From NCBI GenBank assembly GCA_019186985.1, contig JABARQ010000005.1:1-64000 (forward strand): a DNA stretch of 64,000 nt. The letters are read 5' to 3'. Position 1 is the first letter of the stretch. Each line of letters begins with the position of its first letter. Of the stretch, positions 45,109 through 55,324 are shown in pieces. Source of the stretch: Prosthecobacter sp. (GTDB taxonomy: Bacteria; Verrucomicrobiota; Verrucomicrobiia; Verrucomicrobiales; Verrucomicrobiaceae). A program made the position numbers and the translations under genes. The notes beneath the pieces are model-generated. The model had not been told where the DNA came from, ran no database searches, and saw nothing but the letters and a program-made list of their open reading frames with translations.

Positions 45109-45963
45109 ATGAGCGGTCCGGCCCAGATGCATGGTTTCAGCACCGAGGCGATGGCGACCACGTTCGAGGTCATCCTCGTGCATGAGGAGGCCGGATATGC
45201 AGCCCAGGCCGCCGAGGCGGTGTTCATGGAGATCGCCAGGCTGGAGGAGGAACTGAGCCGGTTCCGGCATACGAGTGACATCTGGAGGCTGAGCCAGCTG
45301 GAACCTGGGCAGAGTCTGTCCGTCTGTCTTTCGGCGTGGGACTGCCTCACGCTCTCGAAGGCGGTCTGGGAGGAGACGCAAGGTGCCTTCGACATCACCA
45401 TCGGTCCGCTCATGCTGCTCTGGCGCGATGCCGAAGGCAACCTGCATGAGCCCGACCCTGCGAGGCTGGAGCTTGCGCGGCAGAGCGTGGGGTCACAGCT
45501 GTTCGAGCTCGATGAGTCGGAGTTGAAAGTGACCGTGCAAGCCAGCCGGATGGTGTTTGACCTGGGCGCGGTGGGAAAGGGCTATGCCCTCGACCAAGCC
45601 GCCGCCCTGCTGCAGGACTGGGGCATTGAAAACGCCTTTCTGAACGCTGGCGACAGCACGCTTCTGGCCATCGGCCATCCTCCCGAAGAGGCCGCCTGGC
45701 AGGTCACCCTGGCGGATGGAGCGCGTGCGCTGACCTTGAAGGACCGCGCCCTGAGCGGCAGCGGCTTCCAGGTCAAGGGCGCGCACATCATGGACCCGCG
45801 GACGCTGCGTCCCGTGCCGGTGAAGGAAAGCCGGAGCTATGCGCTGGCTCCCTCCGCCGCCCTTTCCGACGCGCTTTCCACGGCCTTCATGATCATGGAC
45901 GAGGCGGAGGTGCGCTCGCTTTGCGAACGTCATGCCGGGCTGGTGGAGGCGCTCCGGATCTGA
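45109..45963 (+). CDS. apbE: FAD:protein FMN transferase (ApbE family)
   Basis: 284 residues. The ApbE core is visible: STEAMATTFEVILVHEEAGY at the start, EELSRFRHTSDIWRL, ETQGAFDITIGPLMLLWR, FDLGAVGKGYALDQAA (flavin site) and ALSDALSTAFMIMDEAE (metal-site motif). Such enzymes attach FMN to Thr of membrane proteins such as Nqr and Rnf subunits. There is no signal peptide or lipobox, whereas most ApbE proteins are lipoproteins, so it would act in the cytoplasm unless exported otherwise. No Nqr or Rnf gene lies near. Probably cotranscribed with the gene 12 bases upstream. Confidence 0.88.
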   Translation: MSGPAQMHGFSTEAMATTFEVILVHEEAGYAAQAAEAVFMEIARLEEELSRFRHTSDIWRLSQLEPGQSLSVCLSAWDCLTLSKAVWEETQGAFDITIGPLMLLWRDAEGNLHEPDPARLELARQSVGSQLFELDESELKVTVQASRMVFDLGAVGKGYALDQAAALLQDWGIENAFLNAGDSTLLAIGHPPEEAAWQVTLADGARALTLKDRALSGSGFQVKGAHIMDPRTLRPVPVKESRSYALAPSAALSDALSTAFMIMDEAEVRSLCERHAGLVEALRI

Positions 45964-45976
45964 CGCCGGGCGGCAG

Positions 45977-48547
45977 TCAGCCCAGCCTCACTTCGATGGT
46001 TTCAGAATTGGTTGGGCTGGCGCGCAGGCCGGTCAGCTCCTTCACGGCTCCTGCCTCGGGTTCGAGAAGGCGGAGGTTGTAGTCGCCCTCGGCGAAGGTG
46101 TGCGGCTGCCATTCGGCGCTGTTGAGCCGCAGGGCGTAGACCAGCTCGCCGGTGCGGGCGTCAATCACCTCGACGACGGCGCTGTCTGTGTCCGCAAACT
46201 TCAGCTTCGGCAGCTGCGCCACGGCCTTGCGACCGTACTGGTCGCGGACGGTGGAGGTGACCGGCCAGGTGTCAAACTGCGGCCCGCCGATGCCGTCGAA
46301 GGGCCAGCATTCGCAGGTGATGGTGCGCTGCTTCTTGTCAAACTTCACCAGGCCGAAGCCGGAGGTCTTTGCGCGCAGGTTTTCCATCGTCTCCTTCGGC
46401 GGCTGATGGGCGCCGTTCTTGACGGCGAGCACGGTCATGGGATGGCCGAAATGATCGATGAAGTCGCCGGTGAGCCCCTGGCCGGGCCTGCGTCCGTTGA
46501 CCTTTTCCGTGGGCTCCCACCAGCGGGGATAACCCACATTGACGGCAGGACCGGCAAAGGCGACGCCGGCGTCCCGCGGCTCGTCGATGCCATAATGCAC
46601 GACGGCCGGCAGGTGCTGGTCGCCCGCCAGATGGAAGGCATGGGCCTTGCGGATGAGGCGCAGCGCGGCGTTGCGGGCCTTCTGCGGCCAGCCGTTCTGG
46701 TCATAGTCCATGCGCAGCACCTGGCGCTCGCCGCCATGGGTGGTGGCCATGCCGGTGAAGATGGTCTGGGAGATGACGGCCTTCATCTGCGCCCCCTGCC
46801 AGTCGCGAACCCATTCCTCAAGAAACTTCATCTGGCCGCCGCCCAGAAGCTCAAGACCCTCGACATCGGACAGCCTCGGGTCGGCATCAGGATTGATCAT
46901 GTGGTCCGGCCGTTCATCCGTCGGCGGCACGTTGCCTTCCGGGGCGGACTTGAACTGGCGGTCGGCCAGGATGGCGAAGCTGATGCCGCCGTAGTTCATC
47001 GGGCCATAGTAGTTGCTGATGCCCTGCTTGCAGGGTTTCGGATCGTAAGGGTCGGGGTGGTGCGAGGTCTGCGTGCGGTGCACGACGTTGACCCATCCGG
47101 CCATCATTTCATAGCCTCCGGCCTCCTGGCTCTTCGTCTGCTTTTCACCGCCGACGCCCCAGAGGTTGCCCTGATATACATCGTGATCATCCGGCAGCGA
47201 GACGCTGGGGCGGTCCTTGGTGAGATCGCGCCAGGTCCAGCCGTGGAAATACCATTTCCTCAGGTAGTCGAGAACAGCGGGCTCCAGCGGGTCGCGCTGC
47301 ACGCCATAGCCGGCGGTGCTTTCATAAAACTGGTCGCCGACAAAGGCGAGCAGGTCGGGGTCGAGCTTTGCCACGGCGTCGACATAGGGGGCGTTTGGAA
47401 AGGCGGTGTGGATGTTGCACGACACGTCCGCGACCTTCAGCACGTTGGGCGAAACGGGATCACGGCGCACGGTGCCGTTCAGATGATGGGTGTGGGTGCC
47501 GTTGCTGGACTTCAGCACGTAGCTGAGCCGGTAGGCGGTGTCCTGGCTGTCGTCCCAGCCGGTGATGCGGAAGGTGGCGGTGCGTGCCTGGGAGTGGATC
47601 TGCGCGGTGCTGATGACCTTCCAGCCCGGGCCGTCCTCGATTTCCAGGCGGACCTCACGGTTGTCCGACTCGCCCAGCGGCGGCATCTGCACGGTCATCT
47701 TCAGGATGCCCCGGCTGAGGGTGTAGTGGTTGAAGAGCAGGGGGCCGAAGCGGTGGCTTTCATCCGCGACCACCTTGCTGCCGCGGATCGTCCAGTCGCT
47801 GAACCAGAACAGGCCGCTGCCGACTTCCATGCCGCCCTCGGCCTTCTTTTTTTTCGCCCCGGCACGCGGGCCCTCGGGGCCGAAGTTGCAGCCGATCGCC
47901 AGGTTGCCGATTAATTGGTTGGGCCGCAGTTCGTTCTTCACAAGTTCGCCGAGCAGCCGGTCGTCCCGTGCGTCATGCGCGGCAAGCGTCAGGCTGTGTG
48001 AGCCGCCCCTGGCCTCGATGCTGAGGCGCAGCGTCACGCTTTCGGTTTCACCCAGGTCGATCATGGACTGCGGCTGTCGAGCATCGCCAAAGAACAGTCC
48101 GCCTTTGGCGGTGAAGCCGACGTCCCAGCCTGAGGAGAAGGCGAGGTTGTTGCGGTAGTCACGCAGCTTTGGGTGGTCGCGAAGGGTGCCCAGGACGCCG
48201 ATCTTGAAGCCCGCGCTGCCCCTGCCGTCACCGGCCAGCCTGCCGCCGCCGACCCGGCCGATGGTGACGCTCATGTGCAGGTCGCCCGGTTGGTCGGCCA
48301 GCTCACGGGTGAGCACGTGGATGTTTCGGTCAGGCTTTGCGGCGATGCATTCGGCCCTGCCGTCACGCACCTGCCAGTCCTGGAGCGGATTCGCCCAGAA
48401 GGCGCCGCCCAGCCAGGTGCGGTCAAGATCCTCCTGCCAGCGGCTTTGAAAAGGTTCGGGCTCGGCGGCGCCAAGGGAGGAGGGCAGGAGAGTGCTGGCG
48501 GCAAGCGCGGAGGTTTCAGCGATGAACTGACGTCGGGTGGTCGGCAT
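45977..48547 (-). CDS. Tat-exported PhoD-like metallophosphatase
   Basis: 856 residues. A Tat signal (TTRRQFIAETSALAASTLLP) opens the protein. Residues 50-240 form a beta-rich N-terminal part (laminin-G/CBM-like). The catalytic region has PhoD-like motifs: DLLAFVGDQFYES, VSLPDDHDVYQGN, ISQTIFTGMATTHGG and AFHLAGDQHLPAVVHYG, consistent with metal binding. Relatives hydrolyse phosphate mono- or diesters outside the cytoplasm. The start is ATG 48547 (preceded by CCACCCTCCCGCC); a frame extending into the serpin gene is rejected. The serpin stop is 34 bases upstream. Confidence 0.85.
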   Translation of the reverse strand: MPTTRRQFIAETSALAASTLLPSSLGAAEPEPFQSRWQEDLDRTWLGGAFWANPLQDWQVRDGRAECIAAKPDRNIHVLTRELADQPGDLHMSVTIGRVGGGRLAGDGRGSAGFKIGVLGTLRDHPKLRDYRNNLAFSSGWDVGFTAKGGLFFGDARQPQSMIDLGETESVTLRLSIEARGGSHSLTLAAHDARDDRLLGELVKNELRPNQLIGNLAIGCNFGPEGPRAGAKKKKAEGGMEVGSGLFWFSDWTIRGSKVVADESHRFGPLLFNHYTLSRGILKMTVQMPPLGESDNREVRLEIEDGPGWKVISTAQIHSQARTATFRITGWDDSQDTAYRLSYVLKSSNGTHTHHLNGTVRRDPVSPNVLKVADVSCNIHTAFPNAPYVDAVAKLDPDLLAFVGDQFYESTAGYGVQRDPLEPAVLDYLRKWYFHGWTWRDLTKDRPSVSLPDDHDVYQGNLWGVGGEKQTKSQEAGGYEMMAGWVNVVHRTQTSHHPDPYDPKPCKQGISNYYGPMNYGGISFAILADRQFKSAPEGNVPPTDERPDHMINPDADPRLSDVEGLELLGGGQMKFLEEWVRDWQGAQMKAVISQTIFTGMATTHGGERQVLRMDYDQNGWPQKARNAALRLIRKAHAFHLAGDQHLPAVVHYGIDEPRDAGVAFAGPAVNVGYPRWWEPTEKVNGRRPGQGLTGDFIDHFGHPMTVLAVKNGAHQPPKETMENLRAKTSGFGLVKFDKKQRTITCECWPFDGIGGPQFDTWPVTSTVRDQYGRKAVAQLPKLKFADTDSAVVEVIDARTGELVYALRLNSAEWQPHTFAEGDYNLRLLEPEAGAVKELTGLRASPTNSETIEVRLG

Positions 48548-48581
48548 GGCGGGAGGGTGGGAAACGCAGGCTTGCGGCCAA

Positions 48582-49778
48582 TTATTCGCCTGCAAACCGT
48601 CCTATGAAGAGAATCAGTCCGCTGGGGCGGTGTCGGACGAACCAGAGGAACGGGCGGTTGGCGGTGAAGATCACCGGGCGGGCTTGAGCGGACGAACCGG
48701 GGGAGTCGCCAAAGGGTTCGGCAGCTACAGTGGCCGCAGCCACCCTGGCCCCGAGTTCATTCACCTCCACCGAGGTCTGATGGACGATGTCCCCGATGAA
48801 GCCGGGGCTGCCTTGAATCATGCCGCTGAAGTCCGCCTTCCCAGGAACAAAGGCATCATGAACACCCATGGACCGCCACAATTCATTGAGTGAAAGCTGT
48901 GTGCTGAAACTGAAGCGTGGCATGCTGATGACGGCATCGCGCGATCCCATGCCTGCAACAACCCTGGCCCAGGCACCCATGTCCAATGCGGACTCCACGG
49001 AGTCCCGGTCGGAGTCCGGTCTGGCAAGCAGTAAGATCATGGCAAAATCACCGCCGATAAAAGGCATCTCGATGCATTGCCAGGCCGGCCCCTCCGCATA
49101 ATCAAAGCGGCCTTCCAGCTTCATCATCGGAAGTGCGATCTGCGCCCTTGAAGGCTGCAGAAAGGCCTGGCGTTTGGTCTGCCGAGGATCGAAGTCCTGC
49201 GCCCATGCCATTTGTAGATGCAGGGTGTTTGCCAGTATGACAGAACCTGTCCCTGCTGCGAAGCTTCGGGGGCTTGCCAGGTCGCTGATTCTCCCGCGTG
49301 TTTTGTTGTGAATCCAGGCATTGATGCTGGCTGCACTGGTCACGGCTTCGTCACCGGGCAGCTTCTGGATGGAAGCGGAAAACAGCCGGCTGGCTAGCTC
49401 CGTAAAGCCTGGGGCGAGAGTTGCCGCTGAAGGCACCCAGATGGAATTCCAGACCTCCAACGCCATGCCTGGATTTCGTGTTCGAAGCGCCTCGCTGACG
49501 GCTGCTTCGTCCTTCGCTCGCTCATGTGTCCCTGAATTCAGTTTGGCGAAATCAATCAGCTGCCGTTGAGTTTCACCCGAGGAAGCCTCGGCAAGAAGGG
49601 AGGCCAGCCGGTGCCCGCTGTAGGGGGAGTAGCTGAAGTTCCCTTTTGTCATCTGGCGGAATGCCTGAAACATCTGCCAGGAATGTTCATTGATCCTTCC
49701 CGCCGCCTGCTGTGCCGGGGTTTGTGCAAACAGTGCGGTGCCGCAAGCCAGGCAAAGGGTCATCAATCGCCAGATCAT
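48582..49778 (-). CDS. Secreted serpin (serine protease inhibitor)
   Basis: 398 residues with signal peptide (MIWRLMTLCLACGTALFAQ). Serpin landmarks are in order: NFSYSPYSGHRLASLLAEAS, NAWIHNKTRGRISDL, VILANTLHLQMAWAQDF, the hinge VEVNELGARVAAATV and the closing FTANRPFLWFVRH and ILFIGRFAG. The hinge keeps small residues (GARVAAAT), as in inhibitory serpins. By counting from the conserved Glu the scissile bond lies near PFGDS, so Phe/Gly is at P2-P1 (plus or minus one). Bacterial serpins are rare. It is followed by PhoD after 34 bases on the same strand. Confidence 0.9.
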   Translation of the reverse strand: MIWRLMTLCLACGTALFAQTPAQQAAGRINEHSWQMFQAFRQMTKGNFSYSPYSGHRLASLLAEASSGETQRQLIDFAKLNSGTHERAKDEAAVSEALRTRNPGMALEVWNSIWVPSAATLAPGFTELASRLFSASIQKLPGDEAVTSAASINAWIHNKTRGRISDLASPRSFAAGTGSVILANTLHLQMAWAQDFDPRQTKRQAFLQPSRAQIALPMMKLEGRFDYAEGPAWQCIEMPFIGGDFAMILLLARPDSDRDSVESALDMGAWARVVAGMGSRDAVISMPRFSFSTQLSLNELWRSMGVHDAFVPGKADFSGMIQGSPGFIGDIVHQTSVEVNELGARVAAATVAAEPFGDSPGSSAQARPVIFTANRPFLWFVRHRPSGLILFIGRFAGE

Positions 49779-49783
49779 GTTTC

Positions 49784-49813
49784 CTTGTAGGCTTTTTAGT
49801 GTCCCGCTGGCAA
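49784..49813 (-). promoter_or_regulatory. Promoter of the serpin-phoD pair, next to the start codon
   Basis: Minus strand TTGCCA (49808-49813), 18-base spacer, TACAAG (49784-49789), five bases to ATG 49778. Confidence 0.5.
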
Positions 49814-49909
49814 CTTGAATCCTGCCTGGGTGACGCAGGACGAACTTGGGATGTTCGTCGGAATCTCCAGTGGCGTGCCGGTTGATTTTCGAGACAATAA
49901 GCGCTCCGT

Positions 49910-51634
49910 ATGCCCCGAAAAACTCCTGAACAACTCCGCTCCTGGCGCTGGTATGGCCGGGATGAACTGCGCTCCTTTGGACATCGTTCCCGTGCCAAGC
50001 AGGCCGGCTGGGGGGCTGAGGATTACGTGGGCAAGCCGGTCATCGGCATCCTGAACTCCTGGTCGGAACAGAACTCCTGCCACATGCACCTGAAGCTGAC
50101 CGCCGACGCCGTGCGCCGCGGCATCCTTCAGGCGGGCGGTCATCCGATGGAAATCCCGGTGCTCTCCGCCGGCGAGATGCTGACCAAGCCGACGGCGATG
50201 TTCCACCGCAACCTGCTCGCCATGGAGACCGAGGAGGTGCTGCGCGCCAATCCGCTCGACGGAGCGGTGCTTCTCGGCGGCTGTGACAAGTCCACGCCCG
50301 GCCTTTTGATGGGCGCCTTCAGCATGGACATCCCGGTGATCTACATGCCCTGCGGCCCGATGATGAAGGGCAACTGGCGCGGGACCACGCTCGGCAGCGG
50401 CAGTGATGTCTGGAAATACTGGGATGAAAAACGTGCGGGCAACCTGAGCTGGGAGGAATGGTGTGAAATCGAGGACGGCATCGCCCGCGGCCCCGGTCAC
50501 TGCATGACCATGGGCACGGCCTCCACGCTCACCGCGCTGGCGGAGACCCTGGGGCTGGTCATTCCCGGTGCGTCGTCGATCCCTGCCGTGGACAGCGCCC
50601 ACACGCGCATCGCGGCGGCGGCCGGCCGGCAGATGGTTGAAAACGTCTGGATGGACCGCAGGCCGTCCACGATCGTCAGCGAGCGCTCCTTTGAAAACGC
50701 CATCGCCGTGGACATGGCCCTGGGTGGCAGCACCAACGCCATCGTGCACCTCGTGGCCATGGCGGGCAGGCTCGGCATCAAGCTGCCGCTGGAGAAGTTT
50801 GACGAGATCAGCCGCCGCGTGCCGCTTCTCGCCAACCTCCGCCCGGCCGGCAAATACCTCATGGAGGAGTTCTTCCTCGCCGGGGGCATCAAGGCCCTGC
50901 TCAACGGCATGAAGGAGCTGCTGCACATGGACGTGCCCACCGTCACCGGCCTGACGATGGGCGAAAACGTCGCGGGCTGCGAGATCTACGATGCCGACGT
51001 CATCCGCACGCCGGCCAATCCGCTTCAAGCCGATGGCGGCACGGCGATTCTTCGTGGCAACCTCTGCCCGGACGGGGCGGTGATCAAGCATGCCGCCGCC
51101 ACTCCCGAGCTCTGCCAGCACACCGGTCCCGCGCTGGTGTTCGACAGCTATCCGGAGATGAAGGCGAAGATCGACGATCCCGACCTCGATGTGACCAAGG
51201 ACACCGTGCTCATCCTGCGCAATGCCGGGCCTGTCGGTGCACCGGGCATGCCGGAGTGGGGGCAGCTGCCGATTCCGAAGAAGCTGCTCATGCAGGGCAT
51301 TCGCGACCTGGTGCGCCTGAGCGACTGCCGCATGTCAGGCACCAGCTATGGCGCCTGCGCCCTGCACATCGCGCCGGAAAGCGCCGTGGGCGGCCCGCTG
51401 GCCCTGGTCAGGAACGGCGACCTCATTGAACTCGATGTCAAAAACCGCCGCCTGCACCTGCACGTCAGTGACGAGGAGCTGGCGAGGCGTCGTGCCGAAT
51501 GGAAGCCCGCGCCGCCGCGCTACCATCGTGGTTATGCCAAGCTTTTCGTTGAGCATGTGACCCAGGCCAACGAGGGCGCGGATTTTGACTTCCTTCAGCA
51601 TGGTCCTGCTGTGCCGGAGCCGGAGATTTTCTGA
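49910..51634 (+). CDS. IlvD/Edd family dehydratase, sugar-acid (arabinonate-type) clade
   Basis: 574 residues. The opening LRSWRWYGRDELRSFGHRSR is that of L-arabinonate/D-xylonate-type dehydratases and not of IlvD. Cysteines for a [2Fe-2S] cluster are Cys57 (NSCHMH), Cys125 (GGCDKSTPG) and Cys198 (GHCMTMGTAST). The catalytic Ser region MSGTSYGACALHIAPES is intact. Reaction: dehydration of a sugar acid to a 2-keto-3-deoxy acid. No aldolase or sugar dehydrogenase is adjacent, so the substrate is open, and dihydroxy-acid dehydratase cannot be ruled out by position alone. It is divergent from the serpin. Confidence 0.85.
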   Translation: MPRKTPEQLRSWRWYGRDELRSFGHRSRAKQAGWGAEDYVGKPVIGILNSWSEQNSCHMHLKLTADAVRRGILQAGGHPMEIPVLSAGEMLTKPTAMFHRNLLAMETEEVLRANPLDGAVLLGGCDKSTPGLLMGAFSMDIPVIYMPCGPMMKGNWRGTTLGSGSDVWKYWDEKRAGNLSWEEWCEIEDGIARGPGHCMTMGTASTLTALAETLGLVIPGASSIPAVDSAHTRIAAAAGRQMVENVWMDRRPSTIVSERSFENAIAVDMALGGSTNAIVHLVAMAGRLGIKLPLEKFDEISRRVPLLANLRPAGKYLMEEFFLAGGIKALLNGMKELLHMDVPTVTGLTMGENVAGCEIYDADVIRTPANPLQADGGTAILRGNLCPDGAVIKHAAATPELCQHTGPALVFDSYPEMKAKIDDPDLDVTKDTVLILRNAGPVGAPGMPEWGQLPIPKKLLMQGIRDLVRLSDCRMSGTSYGACALHIAPESAVGGPLALVRNGDLIELDVKNRRLHLHVSDEELARRRAEWKPAPPRYHRGYAKLFVEHVTQANEGADFDFLQHGPAVPEPEIF

Positions 51635-51697
51635 GTCCGGCCGTTTTGTTGACAGCGTTCTGTGAACAAGAATTTTCACCTTGAGTTGGATCCGGTC

Positions 51698-51724
51698 TTG
51701 CACGTCGCCGCCCTTCAATACCAT
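51698..51724 (+). promoter_or_regulatory. Promoter of the small basic protein gene
   Basis: TTGCAC (51698-51703), 15-base spacer, TACCAT (51719-51724), nine bases to ATG 51734. The -10 hexamer is the same as in the rpsB and tRNA promoters. Confidence 0.5.
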
Positions 51725-51733
51725 TGGCCTTGA

Positions 51734-51964
51734 ATGGACTCCTCACCGCGCAAACGCCCATCGACCTCCGGACCGGACGCGAAACCCGCCTCGCGGGGCC
51801 GGTCGTCGGCGAGGCTGAACGACCAGCTGGCGCTGCCCCTGGGCGAGCATGAGCGCAAGGCATCGCGCAGGCAGCTCGACAAGCTTCATCCAGGCAACCG
51901 TCTGCGCCTGATGTTCGGCCAGCCCCTGCTGCCGGAGGAGCCCGGGGATGGGGAGTTGAAATGA
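51734..51964 (+). CDS. Small basic hypothetical protein
   Basis: 76 residues. Disordered N-terminus rich in Arg/Ser/Pro (MDSSPRKRPSTSGPDAKPAS), then a more ordered second half (ARLNDQLALPLGEHERKASR, LHPGNRLRLMFGQPLLPEEP). No family recognised. It has its own promoter with the -10 box nine bases before ATG, which supports it as a real gene. The last residues are acidic. Confidence 0.55.
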   Translation: MDSSPRKRPSTSGPDAKPASRGRSSARLNDQLALPLGEHERKASRRQLDKLHPGNRLRLMFGQPLLPEEPGDGELK

Positions 51965-52164
51965 CGGCATCCTGACAGCTCCTTGAATTTTCTAAACGAA
52001 GCCACAGAGGCTTGTTCTGCCGGGGTGACTTTCCTCTTTGATGGTATCCGTTCGTTTCCGGGTTCAGTCAGATGGAGCCGGCCAGGAGTGGGGAATGCCT
52101 AGCCCATGAGGGATTCGATGGGTTGATGAGATCACGTTCGTGGGTTTTTCTTCGGACGACCTCT

Positions 52165-52193
52165 TTGTCACCAGAGCGGGCCAGTGCTAGTTT
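52165..52193 (+). promoter_or_regulatory. Promoter of the kinase-fold gene, fixes a GTG start
   Basis: TTGTCA (52165-52170), 17-base spacer, TAGTTT (52188-52193), eight bases to GTG 52202. The in-frame GTG at 52184 lies inside the promoter. Confidence 0.55.
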
Positions 52194-52201
52194 TGGGTTC
52201 A

Positions 52202-53113
52202 GTGATTGTTACCGAACTTCCCAGCAGCCAGACCCAGTTTGATTTCCGCACCGGCCGTGAGACGGCCATTGCGGGTCCGGTTGTGAATGACTCGGAGCGC
52301 GCGGCCTGCTCCATGTTGAACCGTCTCAGGGCCAAGGGACTCGCGGAGGCGGCGCGGATGGCGCCTTCGAGGCGGTCGCTTTCGCCGGATGTCTGGGCGG
52401 CCCTGGTGGCCGCGAGAGCACGTGAATGGGCCGTGCCGCTGATCCGGCTCGACGGTCTTGGCATCGTCCGGGATCCCGATGGCATCCTGGTTTCGAAGTC
52501 CATGGTTCCGCTCAAGACAGGGGCTGAGGCCAGTCCTTTCATGGACCCTGACTGGCAGGTGGTCTACAAGCTCTTCCCGCTTCATGCCACCGGTGGTCTG
52601 GGCAAGACCTTTGAGATTGAGAAGCTGGCCGACGACCACGGCTTTGAAATGACCGTGCGTGACGCCGTGCTGGCGGAGACGATGGAAAAACTGATGCTGC
52701 TGCACGACGCCGGGGCGCACCCGACGGAGATCGTCGGCATCGACGACCAGGGGGATTACCTGGTGGTCAAACAGCCTCTGGCCCAGCCTTATGAAGACCT
52801 GGAGGCGGACCGCCTGGCCGCCATCGAGCGCGTCAAGGCCGTGCCCTGCAAGGCACGTTTCCGCCGCAATGTCTGGGTGCTCTGGATGCACGACCATGCC
52901 TGGATCATGAGCGACCTGCATCCCGGCAACATCATGCGCGAGCCGGATGGCAGCCCCTGCATCATCGACGCCCTGCTGGCGCCGCTGCCACCGGCGATGA
53001 TCGACAGCGACCGGCATCTGCGTGATGCGGTGGCGGATGCCAGGGTCTGGCGCCTCGGTCTGCCTCGCAAGCATGCGGACCCTTTTGCGCTGGTTTCAGA
53101 CGACGACCTCTGA
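52202..53113 (+). CDS. Protein-kinase-fold protein of unknown role
   Basis: 303 residues. The N-terminal half has DPDWQVVYKLFPLHATGGLG, with a Lys possibly matching the ATP-binding Lys, and ends with AHPTEIVGIDDQGDYLVVKQ, like the kinase hinge. The catalytic-type loop is MSDLHPGNIM (Asp and Asn), followed by CIIDALLAPLPPAMI, where the usual DFG or ID metal site would be. Similar sequences occur in RIO/aminoglycoside-kinase-like and polyvalent-protein kinases. Neither substrate nor exact family is settled. GTG 52202 is chosen by the promoter. No transmembrane segment. Confidence 0.6.
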   Translation: MIVTELPSSQTQFDFRTGRETAIAGPVVNDSERAACSMLNRLRAKGLAEAARMAPSRRSLSPDVWAALVAARAREWAVPLIRLDGLGIVRDPDGILVSKSMVPLKTGAEASPFMDPDWQVVYKLFPLHATGGLGKTFEIEKLADDHGFEMTVRDAVLAETMEKLMLLHDAGAHPTEIVGIDDQGDYLVVKQPLAQPYEDLEADRLAAIERVKAVPCKARFRRNVWVLWMHDHAWIMSDLHPGNIMREPDGSPCIIDALLAPLPPAMIDSDRHLRDAVADARVWRLGLPRKHADPFALVSDDDL

Positions 53114-53136
53114 GTGCGGCTTCCCGGGTTGCCTAA

Positions 53137-55062
<1,926 letters not shown>

Positions 55063-55114
55063 GAGCGCGCCTTGAACGAAGCAAATGCGGTCATTTTGCA
55101 AAGGACCGGTTTTG

Positions 55115-55249
55115 AATGACCAAGGACCAGGATCCAATGACCGGGGAATGCCCAAGGTTCAAATCAGCAGGTCACCGCCAGATTCATCACGATGCCGTCC
55201 AGTGCGGTGGTTCTTGGACATTCGTGACCTGGGGCATTCCTTGGTCATT
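55115..55249. repeat. Imperfect inverted repeat of an AATGACC-AAGGAATGCCC unit
   Basis: The left arm AATGACCGGGGAATGCCC (55136-55153) matches the complement of GGGCATTCCTTGGTCATT (55232-55249) at 16 of 18 positions. A partial third unit AATGACCAAGGACC starts at 55115. The region between the sulfatase genes (55063-55324) holds no gene. Confidence 0.55.
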
Positions 55250-55324
55250 ACAGCCTGGACACTGGGCCTTCTTACATCTGTTTCGTCTCCCGACATCACC
55301 CGGCCATGAGCCAGCCATCCGTGA

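Noticed and set aside
52184..52202. GTG at 52184 as start of the kinase-fold gene
   Set aside because: It lies inside the spacer of a good TTGTCA-17-TAGTTT promoter, so GTG 52202 is preferred.
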